The notes beneath the pieces were generated by a model. It was given only the letters and a program-made list of their open reading frames with translations. It was not told the origin of the DNA and searched no databases. Shown here piece after piece: positions 17,798 to 25,686 of a stretch of 64,000 bases of DNA (positions are counted from its first letter, which is position 1; each line of letters begins with the position of its first letter). The position numbers were made by a program, and so were the translations under genes. This stretch comes from an uncultured Lachnospiraceae bacterium. Its GTDB lineage: Bacteria; Bacillota; Clostridia; Lachnospirales; Lachnospiraceae. The stretch spans positions 1 through 64,000 of the forward strand of contig CADCIK010000029.1 in assembly GCA_902801415.1 (NCBI GenBank), given 5' to 3'.

Positions 17798-18837
17798 CGA
17801 ATGAGAAGAATGTAAAATACTATGACAATCTCGCCGTTGCGTCGTCTCCCCACCTGGTGACGGCCCTCGACACACAGAAGACGATGATGTGGGTGCTGAT
17901 CGCCCTGATCCCGTCTTTTATCGCCAGCGTTTTCTATTTTGGCGCAGGCGCAGTTATCCTCACAGTTGTCTGCGCAGCATGCAGCATGTTCTTTGAGTGG
18001 GGATATGAGAGACTTCTGGGCAAAAAAGTGACCGTGAAAGATCTCAGCGCATGTGTCACCGGCGTGATCCTTGCGATGAACCTTCCCGCCAACCTTCCCG
18101 TATGGATGGCGGTGATCGGCTGCTTCGTGGCGATCGTCATCGTCAAACAGCTGTACGGCGGCCTCGGCCGCAACTTCGCCAATCCCGCGATCGTCGGAAG
18201 AATCGTGCTGCTTCTGTCCTTCACGTCCTACATGACCACATGGCCTGTGACAAGACTGAACCAGACAGCGGACGCTCTTACCGGCGCTACACCCCTCGGC
18301 CTTCTGGCTGACGGAGCGCTCGCGGAGGCGCCTTCCTTAAAGGATATGTTCCTCGGAAATATCGGAGGCGCGATGGGTGAGACATGCACGATCGCGATCC
18401 TGATCGGACTTGTGATCCTGATCGCCAAGAAGATCATCTCCCCGATCATTCCCTGTTTCTATATCGGAACTGTGTTTGTTTTCTCACTGATCTACTATTC
18501 AGTGACCGGCGGCGACTACAGTGCCCTTCACATGGCTCTGTTCCACACCCTTGCAGGCGGCGTTGTCTTCGGTGCGACTTTCTGCGCTACAGACTACGTT
18601 ACCAGCCCGATCATGAAGTACGCAAAGGTCGCTTACGGCATCGGCTGCGGTCTTGTGACCATGATCATCCGTCTGTTCTGTGCATATCCTGAGGGAGCTT
18701 CGTTCGCGATCCTGTTCATGAACGTTATGACTCCTCTTCTTGACATGGTCGCACAGAATTACTTCTACGGCATCGGTGCCGCGGAGAAGGCCGCCAAAAA
18801 AGCTGCCAAAGAAGCAGGAAAGGAGGCTGCCAAATAA
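17794..18837 (+). CDS. rnfD: Rnf complex membrane subunit RnfD
   Basis: Polytopic membrane protein (347 residues, about nine to ten helices) of the RnfB/NqrB-type family. The flavinylation motif LTGATPLG (Thr at about residue 164) marks the site where FMN is attached covalently by ApbE. The C-terminal tail is Lys/Ala-rich (AAEKAAKKAAKEAGK). The start overlaps rnfC by four bases and the stop overlaps the rnfG start by one. Confidence 0.96.
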   Translation: MTNEKNVKYYDNLAVASSPHLVTALDTQKTMMWVLIALIPSFIASVFYFGAGAVILTVVCAACSMFFEWGYERLLGKKVTVKDLSACVTGVILAMNLPANLPVWMAVIGCFVAIVIVKQLYGGLGRNFANPAIVGRIVLLLSFTSYMTTWPVTRLNQTADALTGATPLGLLADGALAEAPSLKDMFLGNIGGAMGETCTIAILIGLVILIAKKIISPIIPCFYIGTVFVFSLIYYSVTGGDYSALHMALFHTLAGGVVFGATFCATDYVTSPIMKYAKVAYGIGCGLVTMIIRLFCAYPEGASFAILFMNVMTPLLDMVAQNYFYGIGAAEKAAKKAAKEAGKEAAK

Positions 18838-19412
18838 TGACTAAGAATGACAATTTTAAGGAATACGGCATGCCTGTTGTCGTTCTCGTAGCGATCTGCT
18901 TCGTTACGACACTCCTTCTGGCATTGACCAACTCGGTCTCTGAGCCCATTATCGTCAGAAACGCGGCGATCACCGCGACCGAGAACAGAAAAGAGCTGCT
19001 TCCCGACGCGGACGATTTCACCCAGCTCGAACTGGACAGCTATGCGTCCTCTTCAGACAATAAGGCTTCCGTCACAGAAGTTTACAAGGCAAACAATGAT
19101 ACAGGTTATGTCATGACGTGCATGACCAAGTCCTTCGGCGGCGACCTCACTATGATGGTCGGTCTCGATGCGGCAGGCGCTGTCACCGGCGTCAAGGTCA
19201 CAGATCACGCTGATACGCCCGGTGTCGGCACCAAGGATCAGGATCCCGAATACCTCGCACAGTACATCTCCAAGACCGCTCTGGGCGGAGAAGATGTCAA
19301 AAAAGAGTCGGGCTTCAACTTCATTACCGGCGCATCTGTTTCCGGTACCGCGATCCACAAAGGCGTCTATGCCGCGCTTGCGCAGTATGCTGCGTTAGGA
19401 GGTGCGAAATAA
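18837..19412 (+). CDS. rnfG: Rnf complex FMN-binding subunit RnfG
   Basis: 191 residues with one N-terminal membrane helix (VVVLVAICFVTTLLLALT) and an extracytoplasmic FMN-binding domain. The flavin attachment signature near the C-terminus reads FITGASVSGTAI, so the residue in the usual Thr position of S/T-GA-T is Ser here (about residue 173). Start and stop each overlap the neighbouring genes by one base (TAATG), which suggests tight coupling. ApbE, the enzyme that would load the flavin, is encoded right after the cluster. Confidence 0.95.
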   Translation: MTKNDNFKEYGMPVVVLVAICFVTTLLLALTNSVSEPIIVRNAAITATENRKELLPDADDFTQLELDSYASSSDNKASVTEVYKANNDTGYVMTCMTKSFGGDLTMMVGLDAAGAVTGVKVTDHADTPGVGTKDQDPEYLAQYISKTALGGEDVKKESGFNFITGASVSGTAIHKGVYAALAQYAALGGAK

Positions 19413-20125
19413 TGGAAGAGAGGAAAAGAATTGACGTTCTCCTGAACGGCCTGATCAAAGAAAACCCCGTACTGGTGCTTGTCATCGGTACCTGCCCTAC
19501 ACTGGCAACCTCCACGTCCGTTGAGACCGGCTTCGGCATGGGCCTCGCGGCAACAGCGGTTCTGGTGTGCTCCAACATCGTTATTTCAGCGCTCCACAAT
19601 ATTATTCCGGATAAGGTCAGAATCCCCTGCTTTATCACCGTCATCGCGGGCTTCGTCACCATCGTGCAGATGCTGCTGCAGGCTTTTGTTCCTTCTCTGT
19701 ACTCTGCACTGGGTCTCTACCTGCCCCTGATCGTTGTTAACTGCATCATCCTTGGCCGCGCTGAGATGTTCGCCAGCAAGAACGGCGTTCTTGATTCCGC
19801 TCTCGACGGAATCGGAATGGGCCTCGGATTTACGCTTACACTGGTCATTATGGGTACGATCCGTGAGGTGCTGGGAAGCGGCACATGGCTTGCCGGCGAC
19901 TGGTTCGGACTTGCAAAGGGATTCAAGGGAATTCCGCTGCTCTCCAATTTCATCCCCGGCATGAGCATCATGACCATGGTGCCCGGCGGCTTCTTCGTCT
20001 ACGCGATCGTTATGGCGGCTGTTCATTATTTCACCAAGGATAAGAGCAAGATCCGCAACGAGTTCGGCTGCGACGGCTGTGCAAACGCAGGCAATTGTGC
20101 TGACGGCGAATGCGCCCAGAAATAA
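19412..20125 (+). CDS. rnfE: Rnf complex membrane subunit RnfE
   Basis: 237 residues with six membrane helices of the RnfA/RnfE (NqrD/NqrE) family; the family core is NPVLVLVIGTCPTLATSTSVETGFGMG at the N-terminus and LPLIVVNCIILGRAE in the middle, where the conserved Cys residues (near 29 and 108) are Fe-S cluster candidates in this family. The protein ends with an extra hydrophilic tail containing four Cys in 15 residues (CDGCANAGNCADGEC), which RnfE proteins usually lack. It is followed after 20 bases by rnfA. Confidence 0.95.
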   Translation: MEERKRIDVLLNGLIKENPVLVLVIGTCPTLATSTSVETGFGMGLAATAVLVCSNIVISALHNIIPDKVRIPCFITVIAGFVTIVQMLLQAFVPSLYSALGLYLPLIVVNCIILGRAEMFASKNGVLDSALDGIGMGLGFTLTLVIMGTIREVLGSGTWLAGDWFGLAKGFKGIPLLSNFIPGMSIMTMVPGGFFVYAIVMAAVHYFTKDKSKIRNEFGCDGCANAGNCADGECAQK

Positions 20126-20145
20126 GAAAGAGAGGAGGATAAATC

Positions 20146-20701
20146 ATGAAATTCGTTATCATCATTATCAGCATGGTTCTGGTAAATAACTATCCTCTGG
20201 CTCAGTTCCTGGGGATCTGCCCCTTCCTCGGAGTTTCCAAAGATCTGGACAGCTGTTACATTCGTTATGGTACTGGCTACGGCTGTCACATGGCCGATCC
20301 AGCAGCTGCTCAATAAATTCGGCATCGGATATCTGCAGACGGTTGTATTCATCCTTGTTATCGCGGCGCTGGTCCAGCTGGTCGAGATGTTCATGAAGAA
20401 AAGCATGCCCGCGCTTTACAAGTCTCTGGGTATCTTCCTTCCGCTGATCACCACCAACTGCGCGGTTCTCGGCGTCTGCATCACGAATATTGATTCCAGC
20501 TACAACTATCTTGAGTCTCTGGTAAACGCATTCGGAGCCGGTATCGGTTTCCTGTTTGCCATGGTCGTCATGGCAGGCGTCCGCACCAAGCTTGTAGACC
20601 AGAGCCGTATTCCGGAGTCCTTCAGGGGCGTTCCGATCGTTCTGATCACAGCGGCGATCCTTTCCCTGAGCTTTATGGGCTTCAACGGAATGTTCTCATA
20701 A
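20146..20701 (+). pseudogene. rnfA: rnfA interrupted by an internal deletion and frameshift
   Basis: The gene starts normally: AGAGGAGG precedes the ATG at 20146 and the frame reads MKFVIIII...VNNYPLAQFLGICPFLGVSKDLDS, the canonical RnfA N-terminus. At 20254 the RnfA sequence jumps to the next frame and resumes as VTFVMVLATAVTWP, continuing to a normal C-terminus (LPLITTNCAVLGV, FRGVPIVLITAAI) at 20701. The first frame ends at 20316 after 56 codons. Against the family (for example E. coli RsxA, where AMGMGLA lies between LET and TTFVM) about seven residues are missing; one base of their 21 nt remains, so the loss is about 20 nt. Either the complex is inactive, another rnfA exists, or this is an assembly error. 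A restart at ATG 20267 would give 144 residues lacking the first helices. Confidence 0.85.
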
Positions 20702-20717
20702 GGAAAGGAGGAAGAGG

Positions 20718-21668
20718 ATGAATATTGTTATACCTGTAGCACTCGTTGCCATCGTCGGTCTTCTTGCTTCCGTTATGCTCAGCTATGCATCCAAGGTGTT
20801 CGCGGTCCAGGAGGACCAGCTGTTCCTTGACCTGCGCGCAGAACTCCCCGGAGCCAACTGCGGCGGCTGCGGTTTCGCAGGATGTGATGACTACGCACAC
20901 GCAATGGCAGAGGGTGCGGATACCCCCTGCACCAAGTGCTCCGTCGGCGGTCCCGCTGTTGCCAAAAAACTGGCTTCCCTTCTGGGACAGGACGCCGGAA
21001 GCATGGAAAAGAAAGTCGCGTTTGTTATGTGCAACGGCACAACCGACAACGCGTCCAAACTTTATGAGTATGAAGATATCAGCTCCTGCAAGGCAGCCAA
21101 GCAGCTGTTTGGCGGAAGCAAGCAGTGTCCTTACGGTTGTATCGGACTTGGCGACTGCGTAGCAGCCTGCGAATTTGACGCGATCCGTATCATCGACGGC
21201 GTCGCTGTCGTAGGACGCGATTACTGCACAAGCTGCGGCGCCTGCGCAAAGGCCTGCCCGCAGAAACTGATCAAGATCATTCCCGAGTCCGCCAAAGTAC
21301 AGGTCCGCTGCCACAACGAGCAGAAAGGCGCTGACGCCAGAAAAGCCTGCAATGTCGCATGTATCGGCTGCGGACAGTGCGCAAGGGTCTGCCCTAAAGG
21401 CGCGATCACGATCGAGAACAATCTCAGCAGCATTGATCCCGCCAAGTGCATCAAGTGCGGTCTCTGCGCTGCCAAGTGCCCGACCGGCGCGATCCAGGAT
21501 GTCCTTCACACTGCGGAGATGAAAGAGAAGATCAAGAAAGGTCTGCAGGCCAAGGAAGCCAAGGAAGCGGCTGCAAGAAAAGAAGCAGCGCTGAAGGCCA
21601 AGGCTGCCAAGGAAGCAGCTGCAAAAGCAGCGGCGGAAACAAAGGCGGAAGAAGCTCCCAAGGCATGA
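20718..21668 (+). CDS. rnfB: Rnf complex Fe-S subunit RnfB
   Basis: 316 residues: an N-terminal membrane anchor (about 4-26), then the RnfB-type Fe-S motif (CGGCGFAGCDDY, continued by PCTKC), followed by several 4Fe-4S ferredoxin motifs (CPYGCIGLGDCVAAC, CTSCGACAKACP, CIGCGQCARVCP, CIKCGLCAAKCP). Such many-cluster RnfB forms are typical of Clostridia and are the entry point for electrons from ferredoxin. The last 50 residues are an Ala/Lys/Glu-rich helical tail of unknown role. Preceded by an AAAGGAGG ribosome site and followed by a terminator. Confidence 0.96.
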   Translation: MNIVIPVALVAIVGLLASVMLSYASKVFAVQEDQLFLDLRAELPGANCGGCGFAGCDDYAHAMAEGADTPCTKCSVGGPAVAKKLASLLGQDAGSMEKKVAFVMCNGTTDNASKLYEYEDISSCKAAKQLFGGSKQCPYGCIGLGDCVAACEFDAIRIIDGVAVVGRDYCTSCGACAKACPQKLIKIIPESAKVQVRCHNEQKGADARKACNVACIGCGQCARVCPKGAITIENNLSSIDPAKCIKCGLCAAKCPTGAIQDVLHTAEMKEKIKKGLQAKEAKEAAARKEAALKAKAAKEAAAKAAAETKAEEAPKA

Positions 21669-21694
21669 CCGGATCTCACTGAAAAATGATATGA

Positions 21695-21732
21695 AAAAGC
21701 TGCATCAGGCACATTGGGCCGATGCAGCTTTT
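21695..21732 (+). terminator. Terminator of the rnf operon
   Basis: 12-bp stem AAAAGCTGCATC (21695-21706) with GATGCAGCTTTT (21721-21732) and a 14-nt loop; the T-run is the 3' part of the stem. Confidence 0.75.
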
Positions 21733-21762
21733 ATGATTTCTTTGAATATGTTAAAATCCTCC

Positions 21763-21803
21763 TTGCAGATACCCGTAGGATCTGCAAAAAACAGATAGGA
21801 GTC
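21763..21803 (+). promoter_or_regulatory. Paired hairpins in the apbE leader
   Basis: TTGCAGAT (21763-21770) pairs with ATCTGCAA (21780-21787). Directly after, ACAGA and TCTGT flank the ribosome site AGGAG, which would lie in a small loop. An extended -10 (TGTTAAAAT, 21749-21757) sits just before. It may tune apbE translation, but no known riboswitch is recognised. Confidence 0.3.
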
Positions 21804-21810
21804 TGTCTGC

Positions 21811-22839
21811 ATGAATAAGATCCGAAAAGCGGTTTTGCTGGCACTGACCGCACTCATTGTAATAGTACAGACCGGATGCGCCGGAAAAACGAAGGAGCCT
21901 GTTATCAGGCACAATTTCTATTTTGACACCGTGTGTTCCATAGCGATCTACGACATGGCGGACATGAGCGAGGACAAGGCGAACGCCGCGATCGACGAGG
22001 CGTTTAAACTCTGCAGCCGCTATGAGTCCCTGCTTTCAAGGACCAAAGAGGGAACTGATATCTACAGGATCAATAACGCGCAGGGGGCTCCTGTGGAATG
22101 CGATCCGGAGACGGTCGAGGTGATCCGGAAAGGCCTGTATTACAGCGAGATGTCCGGAGGCGTATTTGATATCACGATCGGCAAAGTGACGGATCTTTGG
22201 GATTTTCACGCGGAGGAGCCCGAGGTTCCTGCAGAAGACGAACTTCGGGAAGCATGTGACACAGTGGGATGGGAGAAGGTGCAGATCGAGGGCAATACAG
22301 TTACGCTCACAGATCCGCGCACCCACCTGGACCTGGGCGGTATCGCCAAGGGATTCATCGCGGACCGTGTCGGTGAGGATCTGGAGAAAAACGGCGTGAC
22401 GTCCGCGTACATCAGTCTCGGAGGCAATGTCGCCTGTATCGGAGGTAAGCCTGGAGACGGGACGGAGACACCTTTCAGGATCGGCGTCGAGAAGCCTTAT
22501 TCGAATCAGTCTGAAATAGTGGGGGTCGTTGAAGCGAAGGACGAGACGGTGGTGACGTCCGGCGTCTATCAGAGGTACTTTGACGCGAACGGGACCCGCT
22601 ATCACCATATTCTGAACGCGGAGACGGGATATCCCGCGCAGACGGATATAGTTGGCGTAACGATCAGGGACGCCAAAGGAAAGTCGGCGGACTGTGACGC
22701 GCTTGCCACGATCTATCTGATCCTGGGGAGCGAAAAGGCTATGCAGCTTGCGGAAGAGTCGAGCGGAGAGATCTTCATGATCCTGTCCGACGGAAGCTTT
22801 AAGAGCACAGAGGCAATGGGGTTTTCACCCGAACAATAA
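21811..22839 (+). CDS. apbE: ApbE family FMN transferase (flavin:protein transferase), lipoprotein
   Basis: 342 residues. A lipoprotein signal is clear: basic start, hydrophobic core, lipobox VQTGC (Cys about residue 23). The ApbE core follows: FDTVCSIAIYD, SRYESLLSRT, GGVFDITIGKVTDLW, HLDLGGIAKGFIADRV (FAD-binding), and the C-terminal ADCDALATIYLILG Mg-binding segment. ApbE attaches FMN from FAD to Thr/Ser in S/T-GA-T/S motifs outside the membrane. Position right behind rnfB makes RnfD and RnfG the obvious substrates. It has its own short leader downstream of the rnf terminator. Confidence 0.95.
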   Translation: MNKIRKAVLLALTALIVIVQTGCAGKTKEPVIRHNFYFDTVCSIAIYDMADMSEDKANAAIDEAFKLCSRYESLLSRTKEGTDIYRINNAQGAPVECDPETVEVIRKGLYYSEMSGGVFDITIGKVTDLWDFHAEEPEVPAEDELREACDTVGWEKVQIEGNTVTLTDPRTHLDLGGIAKGFIADRVGEDLEKNGVTSAYISLGGNVACIGGKPGDGTETPFRIGVEKPYSNQSEIVGVVEAKDETVVTSGVYQRYFDANGTRYHHILNAETGYPAQTDIVGVTIRDAKGKSADCDALATIYLILGSEKAMQLAEESSGEIFMILSDGSFKSTEAMGFSPEQ

Positions 22840-22855
22840 GGAAGGGCCCAGTGTT

Positions 22856-23704
22856 ATGAAAAGGATCATGACAATCCAGGATATTACCTGTTTCGGAAAG
22901 TGTTCCGTTACGATCGCGCTTCCGGTCATCTCCGCGATCGGCGTGGAGACGGCCATTCTTCCGACTGCGCTTTTGTCTGCCCATACCCTGTTTCCTGACA
23001 ATACGAAACTGGATCTGGGGGAGGAAATGCCGCGCATTGCCGGGCAGTGGAAGAGAAACGGTATTTCCTTCGACGCGATCTATATTGGATATCTGGGTAC
23101 AGACCGCGAGATTGAGACAGCGCTCCGCGTGATCGATCAGTTCGCGGATGAGAATACGCTTGTGATCACAGATCCTGTGATGGGGGATCACGGAAGGCTC
23201 TATCGCGGTTTTGACAGGGAATACGCGGGTAAATGCGCGGAACTCTGCGGAAAGTCGGACCTGATCGTTCCCAACATTACAGAGGCCTGCCTGATGACCG
23301 GGATGGAATACCGCGAAAAGTATGATGAATCGTATCTCAGAGACCTGTGCGTTGGACTCTGCAGGATCTGCGCAGGGACAGTCGTGATCACTGGCGCTTC
23401 GATCGAGGAAGGAAAGACCGGCTTTTACGGCATGCGCGCTGAGACGGGGGAGACTTTCTCCTATCAGACAGAGAGGCTGGATGCGTCTTACCACGGCACG
23501 GGTGATCTGTTCGCCAGCACTGCTGCCGGAGCAATGGTCCGGGGCATTCATGTGCAGCAGGCGCTTGAGATCGCAGCGGATTATACGGCGGAGACCATCC
23601 GAGAGACAATGAAGGGCACGGAGAACCCCTGGTACGGCGTACACTTTGAAACTGTTATCCCCTATCTGATCCGCCGGGTGGAAGAGGCGCTTCGTGAAAG
23701 ATGA
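22856..23704 (+). CDS. Pyridoxamine/pyridoxal kinase (ribokinase superfamily)
   Basis: 282 residues of the PdxK/PdxY family. It opens with the conserved IQDITCFGKCSVTIALPVISAIGVET block, contains VITDPVMGDHG and the ADP-ribose site PNITEACLMTG, and has the anion-hole and catalytic motif YHGTGDLFAS (Asp at about residue 216). It phosphorylates B6 vitamers in the salvage pathway to PLP, a cofactor used for example by threonine synthase in this window. The start is only 16 bases after apbE, so the two may share a transcript. Confidence 0.9.
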   Translation: MKRIMTIQDITCFGKCSVTIALPVISAIGVETAILPTALLSAHTLFPDNTKLDLGEEMPRIAGQWKRNGISFDAIYIGYLGTDREIETALRVIDQFADENTLVITDPVMGDHGRLYRGFDREYAGKCAELCGKSDLIVPNITEACLMTGMEYREKYDESYLRDLCVGLCRICAGTVVITGASIEEGKTGFYGMRAETGETFSYQTERLDASYHGTGDLFASTAAGAMVRGIHVQQALEIAADYTAETIRETMKGTENPWYGVHFETVIPYLIRRVEEALRER

Positions 23705-23734
23705 AAGAGCGGACAATTGATTTTAAAAAAGCAA

Positions 23735-23763
23735 TTGACATTCCGGGATCTATGTAATAATAT
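23735..23763 (+). promoter_or_regulatory. Strong promoter of the tRNA-Val pair
   Basis: Consensus TTGACA (23735-23740), 17-bp spacer, TAATAT (23758-23763). Confidence 0.8.
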
Positions 23764-23812
23764 ACTAAGGTACTCTGAAGGCGAGGTCAGAGAGGAAATC
23801 GTTCAGGGTTAA

Positions 23813-23886
23813 GGAACCGTAGCTCAGCTGGGATGAGCGTTCGCCTCACACGCGAGAGGTCACGGGTTCGAGCCCCGTCGGTTCCA
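23813..23886 (+). tRNA. tRNA-Val (anticodon CAC)
   Basis: Acceptor GGAACCG pairs with CGGTTCC, discriminator A, no encoded CCA. D-stem GCTC/GAGC, anticodon stem TTCGC/GCGAG with loop CTCACAC (anticodon CAC, reads GUG), T-arm ACGGG-TTCGAGC-CCCGT. Confidence 0.95.
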
Positions 23887-23918
23887 TCTTCTGCGACAGC
23901 AGCAGAGTAACTTCATAC

Positions 23919-23992
23919 GGAACCGTAGCTCAGCTGGGATGAGCGTCCGCTTGACGTGCGGGAGGTCATGGGTTCGAGCCCCGTCGGTTCCA
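23919..23992 (+). tRNA. tRNA-Val (anticodon GAC)
   Basis: Nearly the same body as the upstream tRNA-Val: acceptor GGAACCG/CGGTTCC, anticodon stem TCCGC/GCGGG with loop TTGACGT (anticodon GAC, reads GUC and GUU), T-arm ATGGG-TTCGAGC-CCCGT. No encoded CCA. Confidence 0.95.
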
Positions 23993-23997
23993 CGTCT

Positions 23998-24031
23998 GAA
24001 TACCGGTCAGATGACCGGTATTCTTTTTTTT
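23998..24031 (+). terminator. Terminator of the tRNA-Val operon
   Basis: Stem GAATACCGGTCA (23998-24009) with TGACCGGTATTC (24012-24023), then eight T. Confidence 0.9.
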
Positions 24032-24067
24032 ACAAAGCGATTGCAGTAGTGCAAAAAAATAATAGTT

Positions 24068-24217
24068 TTCAGCACTCCACGTCCCAAATGCTGCGCATTC
24101 GGGACTGTGGGCGTTCAGAGGCGCTTCGCGCCTTGTCCGCCCCGGAAAAATGATCAAAAACGTCCCGGTGAGCGAGCTCCCCGGTCCTTATTTTGATCAT
24201 TTTTCCGGGGTGCTGAA
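24068..24217 (+). repeat. Structured dispersed element, copy 1 (between convergent tRNA operons)
   Basis: 150 bp bounded by the inverted arms TTCAGCAC and GTGCTGAA. Inside, in order: hairpin B (an 11-bp stem starting GTCCC, ending GGGAC), hairpin C (AGGCGC/GCGCCT, 24119-24133), the single-stranded TGTCC (24134-24138), and long hairpin D, a 20-bp stem (24140-24159 with 24191-24210) whose loop carries TGAGCGAGCTCCC (24169-24181). It shares most of its sequence with copy 2 and its fold and motifs with copy 3. No reading frame fits it. Both neighbours have their own terminators outside it. Confidence 0.8.
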
Positions 24218-24232
24218 TAAAAACAAAAAGAA

Positions 24233-24269
24233 AAAGCCCTTTCAAATGCTGAACATTTGAAAAGGCTTT
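24233..24269 (-). terminator. Terminator of the tRNA-Leu operon
   Basis: Read on the - strand: AAAGCC-TTTTCAAATG stem with CATTTGAAA-GGGCTTT, then a T-rich tail running down to 24221. Confidence 0.85.
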
Positions 24270-24272
24270 AAC

Positions 24273-24356
24273 TGCGGAAGATGGGACTTGAACCCACACG
24301 GTGTACCCACCACAAGATCCTTAGTCTTGCTCGTCTGCCAGTTCCGACACTTCCGC
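24273..24356 (-). tRNA. tRNA-Leu (anticodon AAG)
   Basis: Class II tRNA of 84 nt: acceptor GCGGAAG/CTTCCGC, discriminator A, long variable arm (TGGTG/CACCG). The anticodon stem CAAGA/TCTTG encloses loop CTAAGGA, which puts A at position 34 and reads anticodon AAG (codon CUU). No encoded CCA. An A34 Leu tRNA is uncommon in bacteria. Confidence 0.93.
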
Positions 24357-24382
24357 GCATCCCTGATCGATCCAATCAGGAA

Positions 24383-24465
24383 TGCAGGAGATGGGACTTG
24401 AACCCACACTATGTTGCCATAACAGGCACCTGAAGCCTGCGCGTCTGCCATTCCGCCACTCCTGC
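24383..24465 (-). tRNA. tRNA-Leu (anticodon CAG)
   Basis: Class II tRNA of 83 nt: acceptor GCAGGAG/CTCCTGC, discriminator A, anticodon stem CAGGC/GCCTG with loop TTCAGGT (CAG, reads CUG). First gene of the - strand pair. The 26-nt spacer to the next tRNA can form a CCTGAT/ATCAGG hairpin, perhaps a processing signal. Confidence 0.95.
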
Positions 24466-24476
24466 GAACAAATGTA

Positions 24477-24505
24477 ATTCTATCGGTAATACCCTCAAAT
24501 GTCAA
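24477..24505 (-). promoter_or_regulatory. Promoter of the tRNA-Leu pair
   Basis: On the - strand TTGACA (24505-24500), 17-bp spacer, TAGAAT (24482-24477). Confidence 0.8.
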
Positions 24506-24604
24506 CAATTATTTAAAATTATTTAAATTTAAAAAAGGAATGAAGAGATTGTTGCAGAATAATTAAATTAGACGTTATTCTATCCGCGCGAGGGACAGAT
24601 CACA

Positions 24605-25669
24605 ATGGCGTCATTTCTGTTTTCACATCGATTTTCACAGGTTTTTGAAAGAGGCCTTCCATTGACGATCAGAGAAGAACTGGAATTAAGAGAAAAAGAG
24701 ATCCTCGCTCCCTGGGCCTGTTTTTCTGTCGATTCTAAAGGCAGAATGGTTGAGGAAGAGCAGTGTGACATCCGTCCCGTGTTTCAGAGAGACAGGGACA
24801 GGATCCTGCACAGCAAGTCCTTTCGCAGATTAAAGGACAAGACGCAGGTCTTTTTGTCGCCGGACGGGGATCATTACAGGACGCGCATGACGCATACGCT
24901 GGAAGTATCGCAGAACGCGCGCACGATCGCAAAGGCGCTTCGTCTCAATGAAGATCTGGTCGAGGCGATCGCGCTGGGACATGACCTGGGACATACACCC
25001 TTCGGGCACGCGGGAGAGAGGGCGCTCAACCGGATCTCTCCGGACGGATTCAGGCATCATGAACAGAGTCTTCGCATGGTGGACGTGCTGGAGAAGAACG
25101 GCGCCGGCCTCAATCTCACATGGGAAGTGCGGGACGGTATTGTGAAGCACCAGATGAATACGATCCCTGCCACGCTCGAGGGACAGATCGTCCGTCTTTC
25201 CGACAAGATCGCCTATATTCACCACGATATGGACGACGCGATCCGGGGCGGGATCCTCACGGATGACGACGTGCCCGAGGAGATCGCGAAAGTGGTGGGC
25301 AGGACGCTGGGACAGCGTCTGGACCGCTTTATCCATGACATCATTACGGCCAGCCACGAAAAGGCGGAGATCCGGATGTCCGAAGAGGTGGAGCAGGCTT
25401 TTCACAAGATGCGTGCCTTTATGTTTGAGAGGGTATATACGAACCCCAAGGCCAAGGCCGAGGAATACAGAGCCGAGAATATGGTCGAAGTTCTCTATGA
25501 GTATTATACAAGGCACAGCTGGGAGCTGCCGGAACTTCAGAAGAATATGATCGAAAACGGAACGCCGCTGCACACCGCAGTGTGCGATTATATATCGTCT
25601 ATGACGGACAGATACGCGATCAAGACATTTGAATCCCTTTACGTCCCGAGGACGTGGAATGTTATTTAA
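24605..25669 (+). CDS. dgt: dGTP triphosphohydrolase-like HD protein
   Basis: HD-domain phosphohydrolase of the Dgt family, which splits dNTPs into nucleoside and triphosphate. Metal-binding residues are visible: His in RTRMTHTLEVS (about 97) and the HD pair in GHDLGHTPFGHAGE (126-127); the entry motif RDRDRILHSKSFRRLKDKTQVF is typical. The family usually begins at TIREE..., so TTG at 24662, with AAAGAGG seven bases upstream, may be the true start; the first 19 residues from 24605 are not family-like. The order dgt-dnaG-rpoD is the usual macromolecular-synthesis operon of Clostridia. The stop lies 17 bases before the dnaG start. Confidence 0.9.
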   Translation: MASFLFSHRFSQVFERGLPLTIREELELREKEILAPWACFSVDSKGRMVEEEQCDIRPVFQRDRDRILHSKSFRRLKDKTQVFLSPDGDHYRTRMTHTLEVSQNARTIAKALRLNEDLVEAIALGHDLGHTPFGHAGERALNRISPDGFRHHEQSLRMVDVLEKNGAGLNLTWEVRDGIVKHQMNTIPATLEGQIVRLSDKIAYIHHDMDDAIRGGILTDDDVPEEIAKVVGRTLGQRLDRFIHDIITASHEKAEIRMSEEVEQAFHKMRAFMFERVYTNPKAKAEEYRAENMVEVLYEYYTRHSWELPELQKNMIENGTPLHTAVCDYISSMTDRYAIKTFESLYVPRTWNVI

Positions 25670-25686
25670 CACAGGTACTATTGAAT

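Noticed and set aside
24068..24217. Insertion sequence remnant or IS200/IS605-type element
   Set aside because: No transposase fragment, no target duplication visible, and copy 3 preserves the fold with other sequence, which an IS end would not be expected to do. A MITE cannot be fully excluded.
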